From UBA4656 sp002405525 (lineage in GTDB: Bacteria > Pseudomonadota > Gammaproteobacteria > Xanthomonadales > Ahniellaceae), in contig DAIMGT010000040.1 in the NCBI GenBank assembly GCA_036723735.1, positions 1 to 35,375 on the forward strand: 35,375 nt of DNA, written 5' to 3'. This document shows, piece after piece, positions 23,165-30,194 of this stretch (position 1 is the first letter of the stretch; each line of letters begins with the position of its first letter). Position numbers and translations under genes: made by a program. Below the pieces are notes generated by a model. It was not told the DNA's origin. It saw only the letters and a program-made list of their open reading frames with translations, and ran no database searches.

Positions 23165-24630
23165 GAACGTTTCTTGGCGCGGCCACGCTGCTGCTGGCCG
23201 CCGGCGTCGTCGCGCCTGCCGGTGCGCGCACGCTCGGCAGCCTCGTATTCGAGCCCTGCGGGCTCAAGGCGCCCGGCCTGCCGCTGAACATCGACGCGCA
23301 GTGCACCACCCTGAAGGTCCCGGAAGACCCCTCGCAGCCCGCGGGCCGGCAGATCGACCTGGCCATCGCCTGGGTACCGAGCCGCGCCGACGAGGCGCTG
23401 CCCGACCCGGTGTTCATGCTGGCCGGCGGTCCCGGTCAGGCTGCCCGCGAGGCCTACCCGGCTGCCGCCACCGCGTTCCGCGACCTGCGCGCACGCCGCC
23501 ATGTGATCCTGGTCGACCAGCGCGGCACCGGCGGCAGCCATCGCCTTGCGTGCACGCCGACGGAGGCTGAACTGCAGGCCGGTGCGATGCAGTCGCCGGA
23601 TGCGATGCGCACCTTCGCCGCGCGCTGCCGCGACGAACTCTCGGCGAAGGCGGACCTGCGTTTCTACACCACCTCCGATGCGGTGGCCGACCTCGACCGC
23701 GTGCGCGCGGCGATCGGTGCCGAACAGGTCAACCTGGTCGGCATCTCGTATGGCACGCGGGTCGGCCTGGAGTACCTGCGCCGCTTCCCCGCCCGCACGC
23801 GCACGCTGGTGGTCGACGGCGTGGTGCCACCGGAGTTGTACCTCGGCAACGACCACGCGAAGAATCTGGAGGCCACGCTGGCCCAGCATTTCGCCCGCTG
23901 CGCCGACGACGCCGCCTGCCGTGAGCGCTTCGGTGCGCCCGGTCGCACGCTGCAGGACCTGTTCGCGAAACTGCGCGAGACGCCGGTCGAAGTCAGCGCG
24001 CGGGATCCGGTCACCGGCGTCGTGTCGACGCGTACGTTCGGGCCCACCGACCTTGCCACGGTGGTTCGCCTGTTCTCCTACGCGCCGAACACCGCGGGGA
24101 TGCTGCCGCTCGGCCTCGCGGAGGCCGCCGCCGGCCGTTTCGACATCCTGCTCGCGCAGTCGCGGATCGTCGGCGAACTGATGGGCGAGACGATATCGCT
24201 CGGCATGCACTTTTCGGTCAGCTGCAGCGAAGACGTCGACGGTCTGGTCGCCGATCCGGCCGACGAAGGCACCACGATGGGCAACGCCCTGGTCGAAGGC
24301 ATCAGGGCCGCCTGCGCCGAATGGCCGCGCGGCGCCGCGCCGGCGGATTTCCACCGGCCGGTGAACAGCGACGTGCCGGTCCTGCTGCTGTCGGGCGAGC
24401 TCGATCCCGTGACGCCGCCGCGCTATGGCGAGCAGGTGCTCGCCGGCCTGACCAACGGCCGCCATCTGGTGGCGCGCGGGACCGGCCACAACGCGATGCC
24501 GGCCGGCTGCATGCCGAAGCTGGTCAGCCTGTTCGTGCAGGACGCCAACGCGAAGGACCTCGATGTGTCCTGCCTCGATCGCCTCGACGATACCCCGCCG
24601 TTCGGCGGCTTCTACGGCTGGGAGCCTTGA
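23161..24630 (+). CDS. Secreted TAP-like alpha/beta hydrolase (peptidase S33 type)
   Basis: The product is 489 aa with a Sec signal peptide (LGAATLLLAAGVVAPAGA). The fold matches tripeptidyl-aminopeptidase-like S33 enzymes: oxyanion segment GGPGQ at 89-93, DQRGTGGS at 119-126, the nucleophile S196 in GISYGTR, the acid D415 in SGELDPVTPP, and the base H443 in GTGHN. The TAP-like C-terminal domain (about 400-480) is complete. Six or more cysteines (for example in EPCGL, AQCTT, LACTP, CADDAAC) suggest disulfides in the periplasm. Such enzymes release N-terminal amino acids or peptides. The gene is followed one base later by the NatA-like gene, so it belongs to the export operon. Confidence 0.88.
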   Translation: MRTFLGAATLLLAAGVVAPAGARTLGSLVFEPCGLKAPGLPLNIDAQCTTLKVPEDPSQPAGRQIDLAIAWVPSRADEALPDPVFMLAGGPGQAAREAYPAAATAFRDLRARRHVILVDQRGTGGSHRLACTPTEAELQAGAMQSPDAMRTFAARCRDELSAKADLRFYTTSDAVADLDRVRAAIGAEQVNLVGISYGTRVGLEYLRRFPARTRTLVVDGVVPPELYLGNDHAKNLEATLAQHFARCADDAACRERFGAPGRTLQDLFAKLRETPVEVSARDPVTGVVSTRTFGPTDLATVVRLFSYAPNTAGMLPLGLAEAAAGRFDILLAQSRIVGELMGETISLGMHFSVSCSEDVDGLVADPADEGTTMGNALVEGIRAACAEWPRGAAPADFHRPVNSDVPVLLLSGELDPVTPPRYGEQVLAGLTNGRHLVARGTGHNAMPAGCMPKLVSLFVQDANAKDLDVSCLDRLDDTPPFGGFYGWEP

Positions 24631-24631
24631 C

Positions 24632-25378
24632 ATGATCGAAGTCCAGGATCTGCGCAAGACGTTCAAGACCAAGGCCGGCGTGGTCAAGGCGGTCGACGGC
24701 GTGTCGTTCACCGCGCGCGACGGCCAGATCACCGGCCTGCTGGGGCCCAACGGCGCGGGCAAGACCACCACCATGCGCATGCTCTACACGCTGATGGCGC
24801 CCGAGACCGGCCGCGTGCTGGTCGACGGCCATGACGCCACGCGCGACCCCACCGCGGTGCGCCGCGTGCTCGGCGTGCTGCCGGATGCGCGCGGCATCTA
24901 CAAGCGCTTCAGCGCGCGCGAGAACGTGGCCTATTTCGGTCGCCTGCACGGAATCGACGAACCCACGATCGCGGCCCGCACCGACGCGCTGGTTGCCGCG
25001 CTCGACATGGGTGACTTCGCCGACCGCCGCTCCGAGGGCTACTCGCAGGGCCAGCGGACCAAGACCGCGATCGCGCGCGCCATGGTCCACGATCCGCGGA
25101 ACGTGGTGCTCGACGAGCCCACCAACGGCCTCGACGTGATGCCCACCCGCGCGATGCGCGGCTACCTGCAACGCCTGCGCGCGGAGGGCCGCTGCGTGCT
25201 GTTCTCCAGCCACATCATGCAGGAGGTGGCCGCGCTCTGCGACCACATCGTGGTGATCGCCAAGGGCCACGTGGTGGCGCAGGGCAGCGCGGACGAACTG
25301 CGCGAGCGGACCGGGTTGCCGAACCTCGAGGACGCTTTCGTGAAGATCATCGGCAGCGACGAGGGTCTGCTCGCATGA
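24632..25378 (+). CDS. NatA-type ABC transporter ATP-binding protein
   Basis: The product is 248 aa (B. subtilis NatA has 246). Walker A is GPNGAGKTT at 38-46, the signature is YSQGQ at 137-141 in place of LSGGQ (also typical of NatA), and Walker B is NVVLDEP at 157-163, followed by TNGLDV and the switch histidine in FSSHIMQEV. It energises the permease encoded directly downstream, whose start overlaps this stop by four bases. NatAB of B. subtilis extrudes sodium, but many NatAB homologues lie beside proteases and peptide genes, and the neighbours here favour a peptide or toxic compound as substrate. The gene starts one base after the hydrolase stop. Confidence 0.93.
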   Translation: MIEVQDLRKTFKTKAGVVKAVDGVSFTARDGQITGLLGPNGAGKTTTMRMLYTLMAPETGRVLVDGHDATRDPTAVRRVLGVLPDARGIYKRFSARENVAYFGRLHGIDEPTIAARTDALVAALDMGDFADRRSEGYSQGQRTKTAIARAMVHDPRNVVLDEPTNGLDVMPTRAMRGYLQRLRAEGRCVLFSSHIMQEVAALCDHIVVIAKGHVVAQGSADELRERTGLPNLEDAFVKIIGSDEGLLA

Positions 25379-26550
25379 ACACCGTGTTCACCGTGTTCCG
25401 CAAGGAACTGACCGACGCCTTCCGCGACCGCCGCATGGTGATGGTCAACTTCCTGCTGGTGCCGCTGCTGATTCCGATCGTGTTCGGTTCCCTGAGCTCG
25501 GTCGGTGCCAAGCAGCAGCGCGAGCGACTGGAGCAGGCGCTGGAGCTGCCGGTGGTCGGCGCCGAGCGGGCCCCGAACCTCGTCGCCTGGCTGCGGGCAC
25601 ACAACGTCGACGTCAAGGCGATCGACGACGGCCTCGACGAGGCGATCCGCGCGCAAACCTATGACGTCGGCCTCAGCGTGCCCGAGTCGTTCCCCGCCGA
25701 CTGGCGAGGCAGCCGCCCGGCCGAACTGCAGCTGACCTTCGACAGCTCGCGCCCGACCCAGACCGGGACGTCGATCCAGCGCATCCAGGGTCTGCTGGCG
25801 ACCTACGGCGCCGAGGTCGGCTCGCTGCGGCTGGTCGCGCGCGGCATCCATCCCGGCGTCGGTTCACCGGTGCTGGTGACCAACCGCGATCTTGCGCTGC
25901 CCAAGGCGAATCCGGTGGTCGCGTTTTTCGTCGCCTACCTGCTGCTGATGCTGTCCTTCATCGGCGGCATGCACCTGGCGATGGATTCGACCGCCGGTGA
26001 ACGCGAGCGGCAGTCGCTGGAGCCGCTGCTGGCGACGCCGGTCAGCCGGGAGGGCATCGTGAGCGGCAAGATCCTCGCCACGGCGGCGTTCGCCATCGCG
26101 GGCATCGTCGCCACCGGGCTGTTCTACAAGTACGGCTTCGCCTTCTTCGCCGAGGAAGGCTCACGCTCGATCGTCGACACCTCGGCCGCGCTGCTCGGCC
26201 AGTTGTTCCTGGTGATCCTGCCGGTGGTGCTGCTGGGCGCGGTGTTGACCACCGTGCTTGCGGCGCAGGCCAAGAGCTACCGCGAGGCGGGCAGTTTCGT
26301 GTCCCTGCTGATGTTCATCCCCATGGTGCCGGTGTTCGCCGGCCAGTTCCTGGTGGTCAAGGAAAAACTGTGGATGTTCGCGGTGCCGCTGTTCGCCCAG
26401 AACCAGATGATTACGCGGCTGGTGCGCGGCGAGTCGCTCACCGCGCAGGAGTGGGCGCTCGGCATGGGCACCGGCCTGGCAGTGGTGGTCCTGGCCTGGC
26501 TGGTCGCGGCGCGGCTGTACAAGCGCGAGCAGCTCGCGATCTCGGGCTGA
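25375..26550 (+). CDS. NatB-type ABC transporter permease
   Basis: The product is 391 aa with the NatB layout. The first membrane segment lies near 22-40 (MVMVNFLLVPLLIPIVFGSL). A large extracytoplasmic domain of about 130 residues follows, then a membrane block from about residue 178 to the end, with VVAFFVAYLLLMLSFIGGMHLAMDSTAGERERQSLEPLLATPVSR. The ERERQSLEPLLATP segment is a family hallmark. It forms the channel of the exporter with the preceding ATPase, with which it overlaps by ATGA. It is the last gene of the operon; a short GC-rich hairpin follows. Confidence 0.92.
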   Translation: MNTVFTVFRKELTDAFRDRRMVMVNFLLVPLLIPIVFGSLSSVGAKQQRERLEQALELPVVGAERAPNLVAWLRAHNVDVKAIDDGLDEAIRAQTYDVGLSVPESFPADWRGSRPAELQLTFDSSRPTQTGTSIQRIQGLLATYGAEVGSLRLVARGIHPGVGSPVLVTNRDLALPKANPVVAFFVAYLLLMLSFIGGMHLAMDSTAGERERQSLEPLLATPVSREGIVSGKILATAAFAIAGIVATGLFYKYGFAFFAEEGSRSIVDTSAALLGQLFLVILPVVLLGAVLTTVLAAQAKSYREAGSFVSLLMFIPMVPVFAGQFLVVKEKLWMFAVPLFAQNQMITRLVRGESLTAQEWALGMGTGLAVVVLAWLVAARLYKREQLAISG

Positions 26551-26606
26551 TCGTCGGCGGCGCCGGCTGGCACTGCGGGACGACCGCAGCGTCGGCGCCG
26601 ATCGGG

Positions 26607-26629
26607 TGCGGCCGCTTCCTGCGGCCGCA
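26607..26629 (+). terminator. Possible hairpin terminator after the exporter operon
   Basis: GCGGCCGC occurs twice at 26608-26615 and 26621-26628 around the loop TTCCT; with the outer T-A pair it gives a nine-bp stem, followed by AAAGCC with no T-run. It is 56 bases after the permease stop and 93 bases before the end of the convergent 'WWNP' gene. It may instead be part of a dispersed repeat, because CGGCCGC and TTCCTGC also recur at 29171-29312. Confidence 0.4.
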
Positions 26630-26721
26630 AAGCCGAACCTTGCAGCGCACATGGAGAGGTGCCGCCCGTGCCGGTTGCGCGGCCGACCCGACCGAATGCC
26701 GACCGGGTTCCTGTGTGGCGC

Positions 26722-27648
26722 TCAGCGCGGCGCCAAGATCACCGTGAGCGCGGCTTCGATTTCCGCGATGCTGCTCCGTAAACCGTCTGCCGGCTCCCCG
26801 GATTTGTCCGCCTCGGCCCACTCGGCCGCGTCACGGATTTCAAACGCGGATCGTTTCTCGCCAGTCAATGCCAGCCGCGTGGCCAATTCGCTTCGGTCGA
26901 ACAGCCGATTTCCCGCGAAGGGAACGCCGTTGCCGCTGATGGTCGATCCTTTTGGGTACAGCCACGATCGGCCCACCATTGTCCGCTTGTTCATGTCGAA
27001 CTCGTAGGCGCGCCAAAACGACGAACTGCTGTCGAGCACGAACAACCAGCGCGACAGCGTCGGTTCGAAGCGACCCAGCACCAGCGAGGCGGGATCGCGG
27101 TCGCGGTTGCCGAGCACATAGGGCGGGCCGGATTGCGCCGGGGACGTCCGGTCGAAAACCAGCCAATCACCGGTGACCAGACTGCCGGTCTGCTGGGACA
27201 TCACCCAGCCGCCGAAGACCGCACCATCGGGCAACGCGTAGTTGTAGTAGAGGCGCTGGATCGGCACCGATACGCCGGGTGCGCTCAAGGTGGCGGTGAC
27301 GCCGCTCGTGAACCGGATCGTTACCGGCCCCGCGCCCCCGGTGGCGACAGCAGGCCGGAATGGGCAACCGAAGCATTGGCCACCCCGGTAACTGTCCAGC
27401 GTGGCGGTAAAAGTACGCGTCACGGGGTCGTAGACCCCGGCGCTCAGATACCACTGCGGGTTCCCGGCGACATCGAAGGCGTAGGTACTCAGGATCATGA
27501 CCCCGTTCTGGGTCTCGATCTGGTATCCGCGGCCGGGTTCCGCCGGATTCCACCAGACGCCGTCCTCCGGGGTCAGCACCTGGGCCTGCGCAGCCAGGCT
27601 TGCGCACGACAACAGCATCAACATGGACACTTCGTGCATCCATCGCAT
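26722..27648 (-). CDS. Secreted 'WWNP / GGQCxGC' protein, copy 2
   Basis: The product is 308 aa with a signal peptide ending at AAQAQ (about residue 23). Residues 27-100 repeat the blocks of the 16118-17188 protein: PEDGVWWNPAEPGRG (WWNP at 32-35), YAFDVAGNPQWYLSAG, and LDSYRGGQCFGC (cysteines 92 and 95). The rest differs: GGWVMSQQTGSLVTGDWLVFDR, then ILDSSSSFWRAYEFDMNKRTMVGRSW-like beta-rich sequence and a C-terminal acidic helix. The function is unknown. The ATG at 27648 has a perfect AGGAGG eight bases upstream. The leader consists of 16-bp tandem repeats next to an assembly gap; the first bases of the gene are duplicated on the far side of the gap, most likely an assembly artefact. Confidence 0.82.
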   Translation of the reverse strand: MRWMHEVSMLMLLSCASLAAQAQVLTPEDGVWWNPAEPGRGYQIETQNGVMILSTYAFDVAGNPQWYLSAGVYDPVTRTFTATLDSYRGGQCFGCPFRPAVATGGAGPVTIRFTSGVTATLSAPGVSVPIQRLYYNYALPDGAVFGGWVMSQQTGSLVTGDWLVFDRTSPAQSGPPYVLGNRDRDPASLVLGRFEPTLSRWLFVLDSSSSFWRAYEFDMNKRTMVGRSWLYPKGSTISGNGVPFAGNRLFDRSELATRLALTGEKRSAFEIRDAAEWAEADKSGEPADGLRSSIAEIEAALTVILAPR

Positions 27649-27661
27649 TGCCTGTTCCTCC

Positions 27662-27864
27662 TTTTGGTGGGACTTGCTTTTGGTGGGACTTGCNNNNNNN
27701 NNNNNNNNNNNNNNNNNNNNNNNNNNNNNNNNNNNNNNNNNNNNNNNNNNNNNNNNNNNNNNNNNNNNNNNNNNNNNNNNNNNNNNNNNNNNNTCCATCG
27801 CATTGCCTGTTCCTCCTTTTGGTGGGACTTGCTTTTGGTGGGACTTGCTTTTGGTGGGACTTGC
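27662..27864 (-). repeat. 16-bp tandem repeat in the leader of the 'WWNP' gene
   Basis: The unit TTTTGGTGGGACTTGC (GCAAGTCCCACCAAAA in gene sense) occurs twice at 27662-27693 and three times at 27817-27864, with the N-run between. In gene sense the last unit ends in AAAA directly before GGAGG, so the array abuts the ribosome binding site. All visible units are identical. The true copy number cannot be known from this assembly. Confidence 0.85.
27694..27793. other. Assembly gap of 100 N, probably spurious
   Basis: Exactly 100 N is a conventional scaffolding spacer. The 55 bases before it (27639-27693) are identical to the 55 bases after it (27794-27848), and the match stops at exactly those limits. 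This fits two contigs adjacent in a k=55 assembly graph that were joined without merging their overlap. Within 27649-28091 the remainder is the tandem repeat, a 14-bp palindrome and the leader of the WYL gene. Confidence 0.9.
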
Positions 27865-27898
27865 CGGCTCAGGCCAAAGACAGGCGGGAGACTGCTTC

Positions 27899-27912
27899 CG
27901 ATTCGCGAATCG
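27899..27912. promoter_or_regulatory. 14-bp perfect palindrome in the spacer upstream of the WYL regulator
   Basis: CGATTCGCGAATCG is fully symmetric. It lies between the tandem repeat of the 'WWNP' gene leader and the WYL regulator, in the shared divergent intergenic region, so it could be an operator for either. Nothing else supports this. Confidence 0.25.
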
Positions 27913-28091
27913 CGGCGCCGGAAGCGGGCATCCCTGCCCTCGGGCCCTGCCTTGGGACGTTGCGCCGGCGCGGGTTGGCGCGAGGGCGTTGGGCGCAGTG
28001 TCCGCATGGCGGCGACAGATCGTGTCGGATCGCTTGCAACCGTTCGCGCGTGGCGCAGAATCGAGCGCCGGGAGAACCGACGGAGGTCGCG

Positions 28092-29114
28092 GTGGCCGAT
28101 CCCTTGCTACGCACGCTGGCCTTGCTGCGCCTGGTTCCGCGACACCCGCGGAGCACCACCACAGCCGCGATTCGCGCCGCGCTTGCCGGACGGGGCTTCG
28201 AGATCCACGAGCGCTCCGTGCAGCGCGACCTCGTGCGGCTGTCGGAGCTGCTTCCGCTGACTTGCGACGAATCCCGCCCGCGCCGCTGGTCGTGGACGCG
28301 CGAGGCCGAGTCGTTCGATATCCCGGCGATGGATCCGTCCACCGCGCTGGCCTGGGAGCTGCTCGATCGGCACGTCGCGCCGCTGCTGCCGCCGCTGCTG
28401 CGCGCGCGCTTCCGCCCGCTGGCCGCGCGCGCCGCGGAAACCCTGCGCAGCGCCGGCGACAGCAGCTATTCGCGATGGCGCGACAGGGTGGTGGTGGTCG
28501 ACCGCGGACAGCCGCTGCTGGCGCCGAAGGTCCCCGAGGCGGTGTTCGACGCCGTGCAGACCGCGCTGTTCGAAGGTCGCGTGATCGAAGGCGCATACCG
28601 CGCGCGCAGCCGTCCGGTGCAGGCCGACACGCGACGGCGCCTGCACCCGCTGGGCCTGGTGCTGCGCGACCAGCTCACCTACCTGGTCGCGGTGGAGACG
28701 CAGGATGGCCCGGTCAAGCAGTTCGCCCTGCATCGCTTCGGTGCGGTGCGCGTCACTGACGAGGCCGCGCAGCGCCCCGCGCGCTTCAACCTGCGGCGCT
28801 GGATCGAGGAGCAGCGCGGCATGGACCTGCCGACCGGCGAAGTCGCGCGCCTCGTGCTCGAGGTCGATGCGCTGACCGGGCAGCACCTCGAGGAGAGCAC
28901 CCTGTCCCGCGACCAGGTCGTGGATTGGCTCGATCCCGGGCGCGCTCGCGTCGAAGCCACGCTGCCGGTCACCGAACAACTGCTTTGGTGGCTGCTCGGC
29001 CACGGCCGGCGGATCGAGGTGCTGGCGCCCGCCGGGCTGCGCGCGCGCTGGCGGGATGCCGCAGGTCACGCGGGTCCAGCGGCCCCGCCGCGCACCCGGC
29101 GCACCCGCGGTTGA
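28092..29114 (+). CDS. WYL domain-containing transcriptional regulator
   Basis: The product is 340 aa. Residues about 1-70 form an N-terminal winged HTH (LLRTLALLRLVPRHPRSTTTAAIRAAL, then RSVQRDLVRLSELL). Residues about 145-235 form the WYL domain, with IEGAYRARSRP and RRLHPLGLVLRDQLTYLVAVE; the W-Y-L core reads T-Y-L. A C-terminal WCX-type extension follows (about 250-325). WYL proteins sense ligands, often nucleic acid or nucleotides, and many regulate defence or DNA-damage genes. The start is a GTG at 28092 with GGAGG five bases upstream; no ATG is available in frame after the gap region. It lies about 1 kb before the toxin-antitoxin island on the map, though not in the same transcript. 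Confidence 0.88.
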   Translation: MADPLLRTLALLRLVPRHPRSTTTAAIRAALAGRGFEIHERSVQRDLVRLSELLPLTCDESRPRRWSWTREAESFDIPAMDPSTALAWELLDRHVAPLLPPLLRARFRPLAARAAETLRSAGDSSYSRWRDRVVVVDRGQPLLAPKVPEAVFDAVQTALFEGRVIEGAYRARSRPVQADTRRRLHPLGLVLRDQLTYLVAVETQDGPVKQFALHRFGAVRVTDEAAQRPARFNLRRWIEEQRGMDLPTGEVARLVLEVDALTGQHLEESTLSRDQVVDWLDPGRARVEATLPVTEQLLWWLLGHGRRIEVLAPAGLRARWRDAAGHAGPAAPPRTRRTRG

Positions 29115-29170
29115 TCCGCCCGCGCCAAACCGTGCGCGACCGCCACTCCCGGTCTTTTCTTCAACAGGCC

Positions 29171-29312
29171 GATGCCGCGGCCGCCCGCAGTTCGGGTTCC
29201 TGCATTGGCGGGGCCGCACTCCCTGCAGGAGCGCACCACTTGCGCGACCGCAGCATCGATTACCCGCGGCAGGAGCTCGATGCCGTGGCCGCCCGCTGGG
29301 CGGGTTCCTGTG
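29171..29312. repeat. Degenerate repeat region: 34-bp direct repeats around a REP variant
   Basis: CGATGCCG-GGCCGCCCGC...CGGGTTCCTG occurs at 29171-29204 and 29279-29312 with 29 of 34 positions identical. Between them, 29223-29261 has CTGCAGGAGCGCACCACTTG followed by CGCGACCGCA, a diverged relative of the GTGGGAGCG...CGCGACCGC REP. The 303-base spacer 29115-29417 contains no gene that I can support. Confidence 0.5.
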
Positions 29313-29417
29313 CGGCTTCAGGGATCAGCGTGCGTCGATTCGCAGAGGCAACCCCAAGCCCCACCGCCGCCGGCAGCCTCCCTGCCGCGCGCCGCAGGCG
29401 GGATCGAACGGGGCGAG

Positions 29418-30056
29418 TTACGCCGCGTTGGACTTCAGCGTCACCTGCGCCACCAGCAGCAGGCGCTCGGAGGTGGTCAGCAGGTCGTCGGTCGGGCCTT
29501 CGAGGACCGCGGTCTCGCGACGCGTCAGTTTCGGCGATACGTCGTAGTTCTCGGTATCCACGCCGAACGGGATGTCGCCGATGCGCCAGCTGCGGCCGGT
29601 CGCCTTGTCGAAGCGCACGATGCGTTCCTGCGCCATTTCCAGCACGTGCTCCTGCAGGCCCATCGTGGCCTCGGCGATCACCTTGCCGGGCAGGCGCGAA
29701 TCGACCAGCGGATCGGTGATGGCCAGTCCCTCCACCGCCGCCCGGCGCGCCCGCTCGTGCAGGTTGTAGTTCTCGCGCACCGGCACCTGGGCGGATGCCG
29801 TGAGCTCCACCCGCTCGAAGCCGGTGTCGTCCGCCTTGCGGGTCACGCCGCTCACCGTCCACGCGCTGTCGATGCAGCGCCCCAGCGCGGCGCGCACGCG
29901 GCCCACGAGCGCATCATGATCCTGGTCGCCGGAACTGACGAGGGTATGCACCTGCACCGTCACCCGCACGTGGGTGCGCGGCAGGGTCTGCGAGGCAGCG
30001 AGACGGAAACGCAGGGTGTCGACGACAGCGGCGGCTTCGACGGCGATCGGCTTCAT
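29418..30056 (-). CDS. Unrecognised 212-aa protein
   Basis: The product is 212 aa, soluble, with no signal peptide or membrane segment. I do not recognise the family. It begins MKPIAVEAAAVVDTLRF, continues with a beta-rich part (THVRVTVQVHTLVSS, VELTASAQVPVRENYNL), then a helical part (LHERARRAAVEGLAI, VIAEATMGLQEHVLEMAQ) and ends with beta sequence (SERLLLVAQVTLKSNAA). Alternation of this kind could fit a SIMPL-like fold, but this is only an impression. The ATG at 30056 has AAGGAG six bases upstream; the two As of that site fall in the base of a stem formed by the leader. It lies downstream of, and on the same strand as, the broken AbiEii-like gene. Confidence 0.7.
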   Translation of the reverse strand: MKPIAVEAAAVVDTLRFRLAASQTLPRTHVRVTVQVHTLVSSGDQDHDALVGRVRAALGRCIDSAWTVSGVTRKADDTGFERVELTASAQVPVRENYNLHERARRAAVEGLAITDPLVDSRLPGKVIAEATMGLQEHVLEMAQERIVRFDKATGRSWRIGDIPFGVDTENYDVSPKLTRRETAVLEGPTDDLLTTSERLLLVAQVTLKSNAA

Positions 30057-30065
30057 GGCGGCTCC

Positions 30066-30100
30066 TTGCACGCCGGCGGGATTGCCGGCGGGGAGTGCAA
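30066..30100 (-). promoter_or_regulatory. Leader hairpin touching the Shine-Dalgarno sequence
   Basis: TTGCAC at 30066-30071 pairs with GTGCAA at 30095-30100, and GCCGGC at 30072-30077 with GCCGGC at 30084-30089, leaving a small bulge. In the minus-strand transcript, the stem base includes the first two As of AAGGAG (30067-30062). The structure could limit ribosome access, or terminate transcription arriving from the toxin-antitoxin island. Confidence 0.4.
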
Positions 30101-30194
30101 TCACCATGTCGGCGTTTCACCGGTCGAGATGCGCAGCGATTCGAGTCCTTGGCGCTGGGCGGCAACCTCGCGGTTCCGATGGGCGTGGCGCCCC

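Noticed and set aside
27817..27864. Three identical 16-bp units considered as a CRISPR array
   Set aside because: Units are directly contiguous, with no spacers and no cas genes; it is a simple tandem repeat.
27600..28091. Reading frames crossing the N-run
   Set aside because: They only join repeat translation across unknown bases; the WYL gene is better started at the GTG at 28092.
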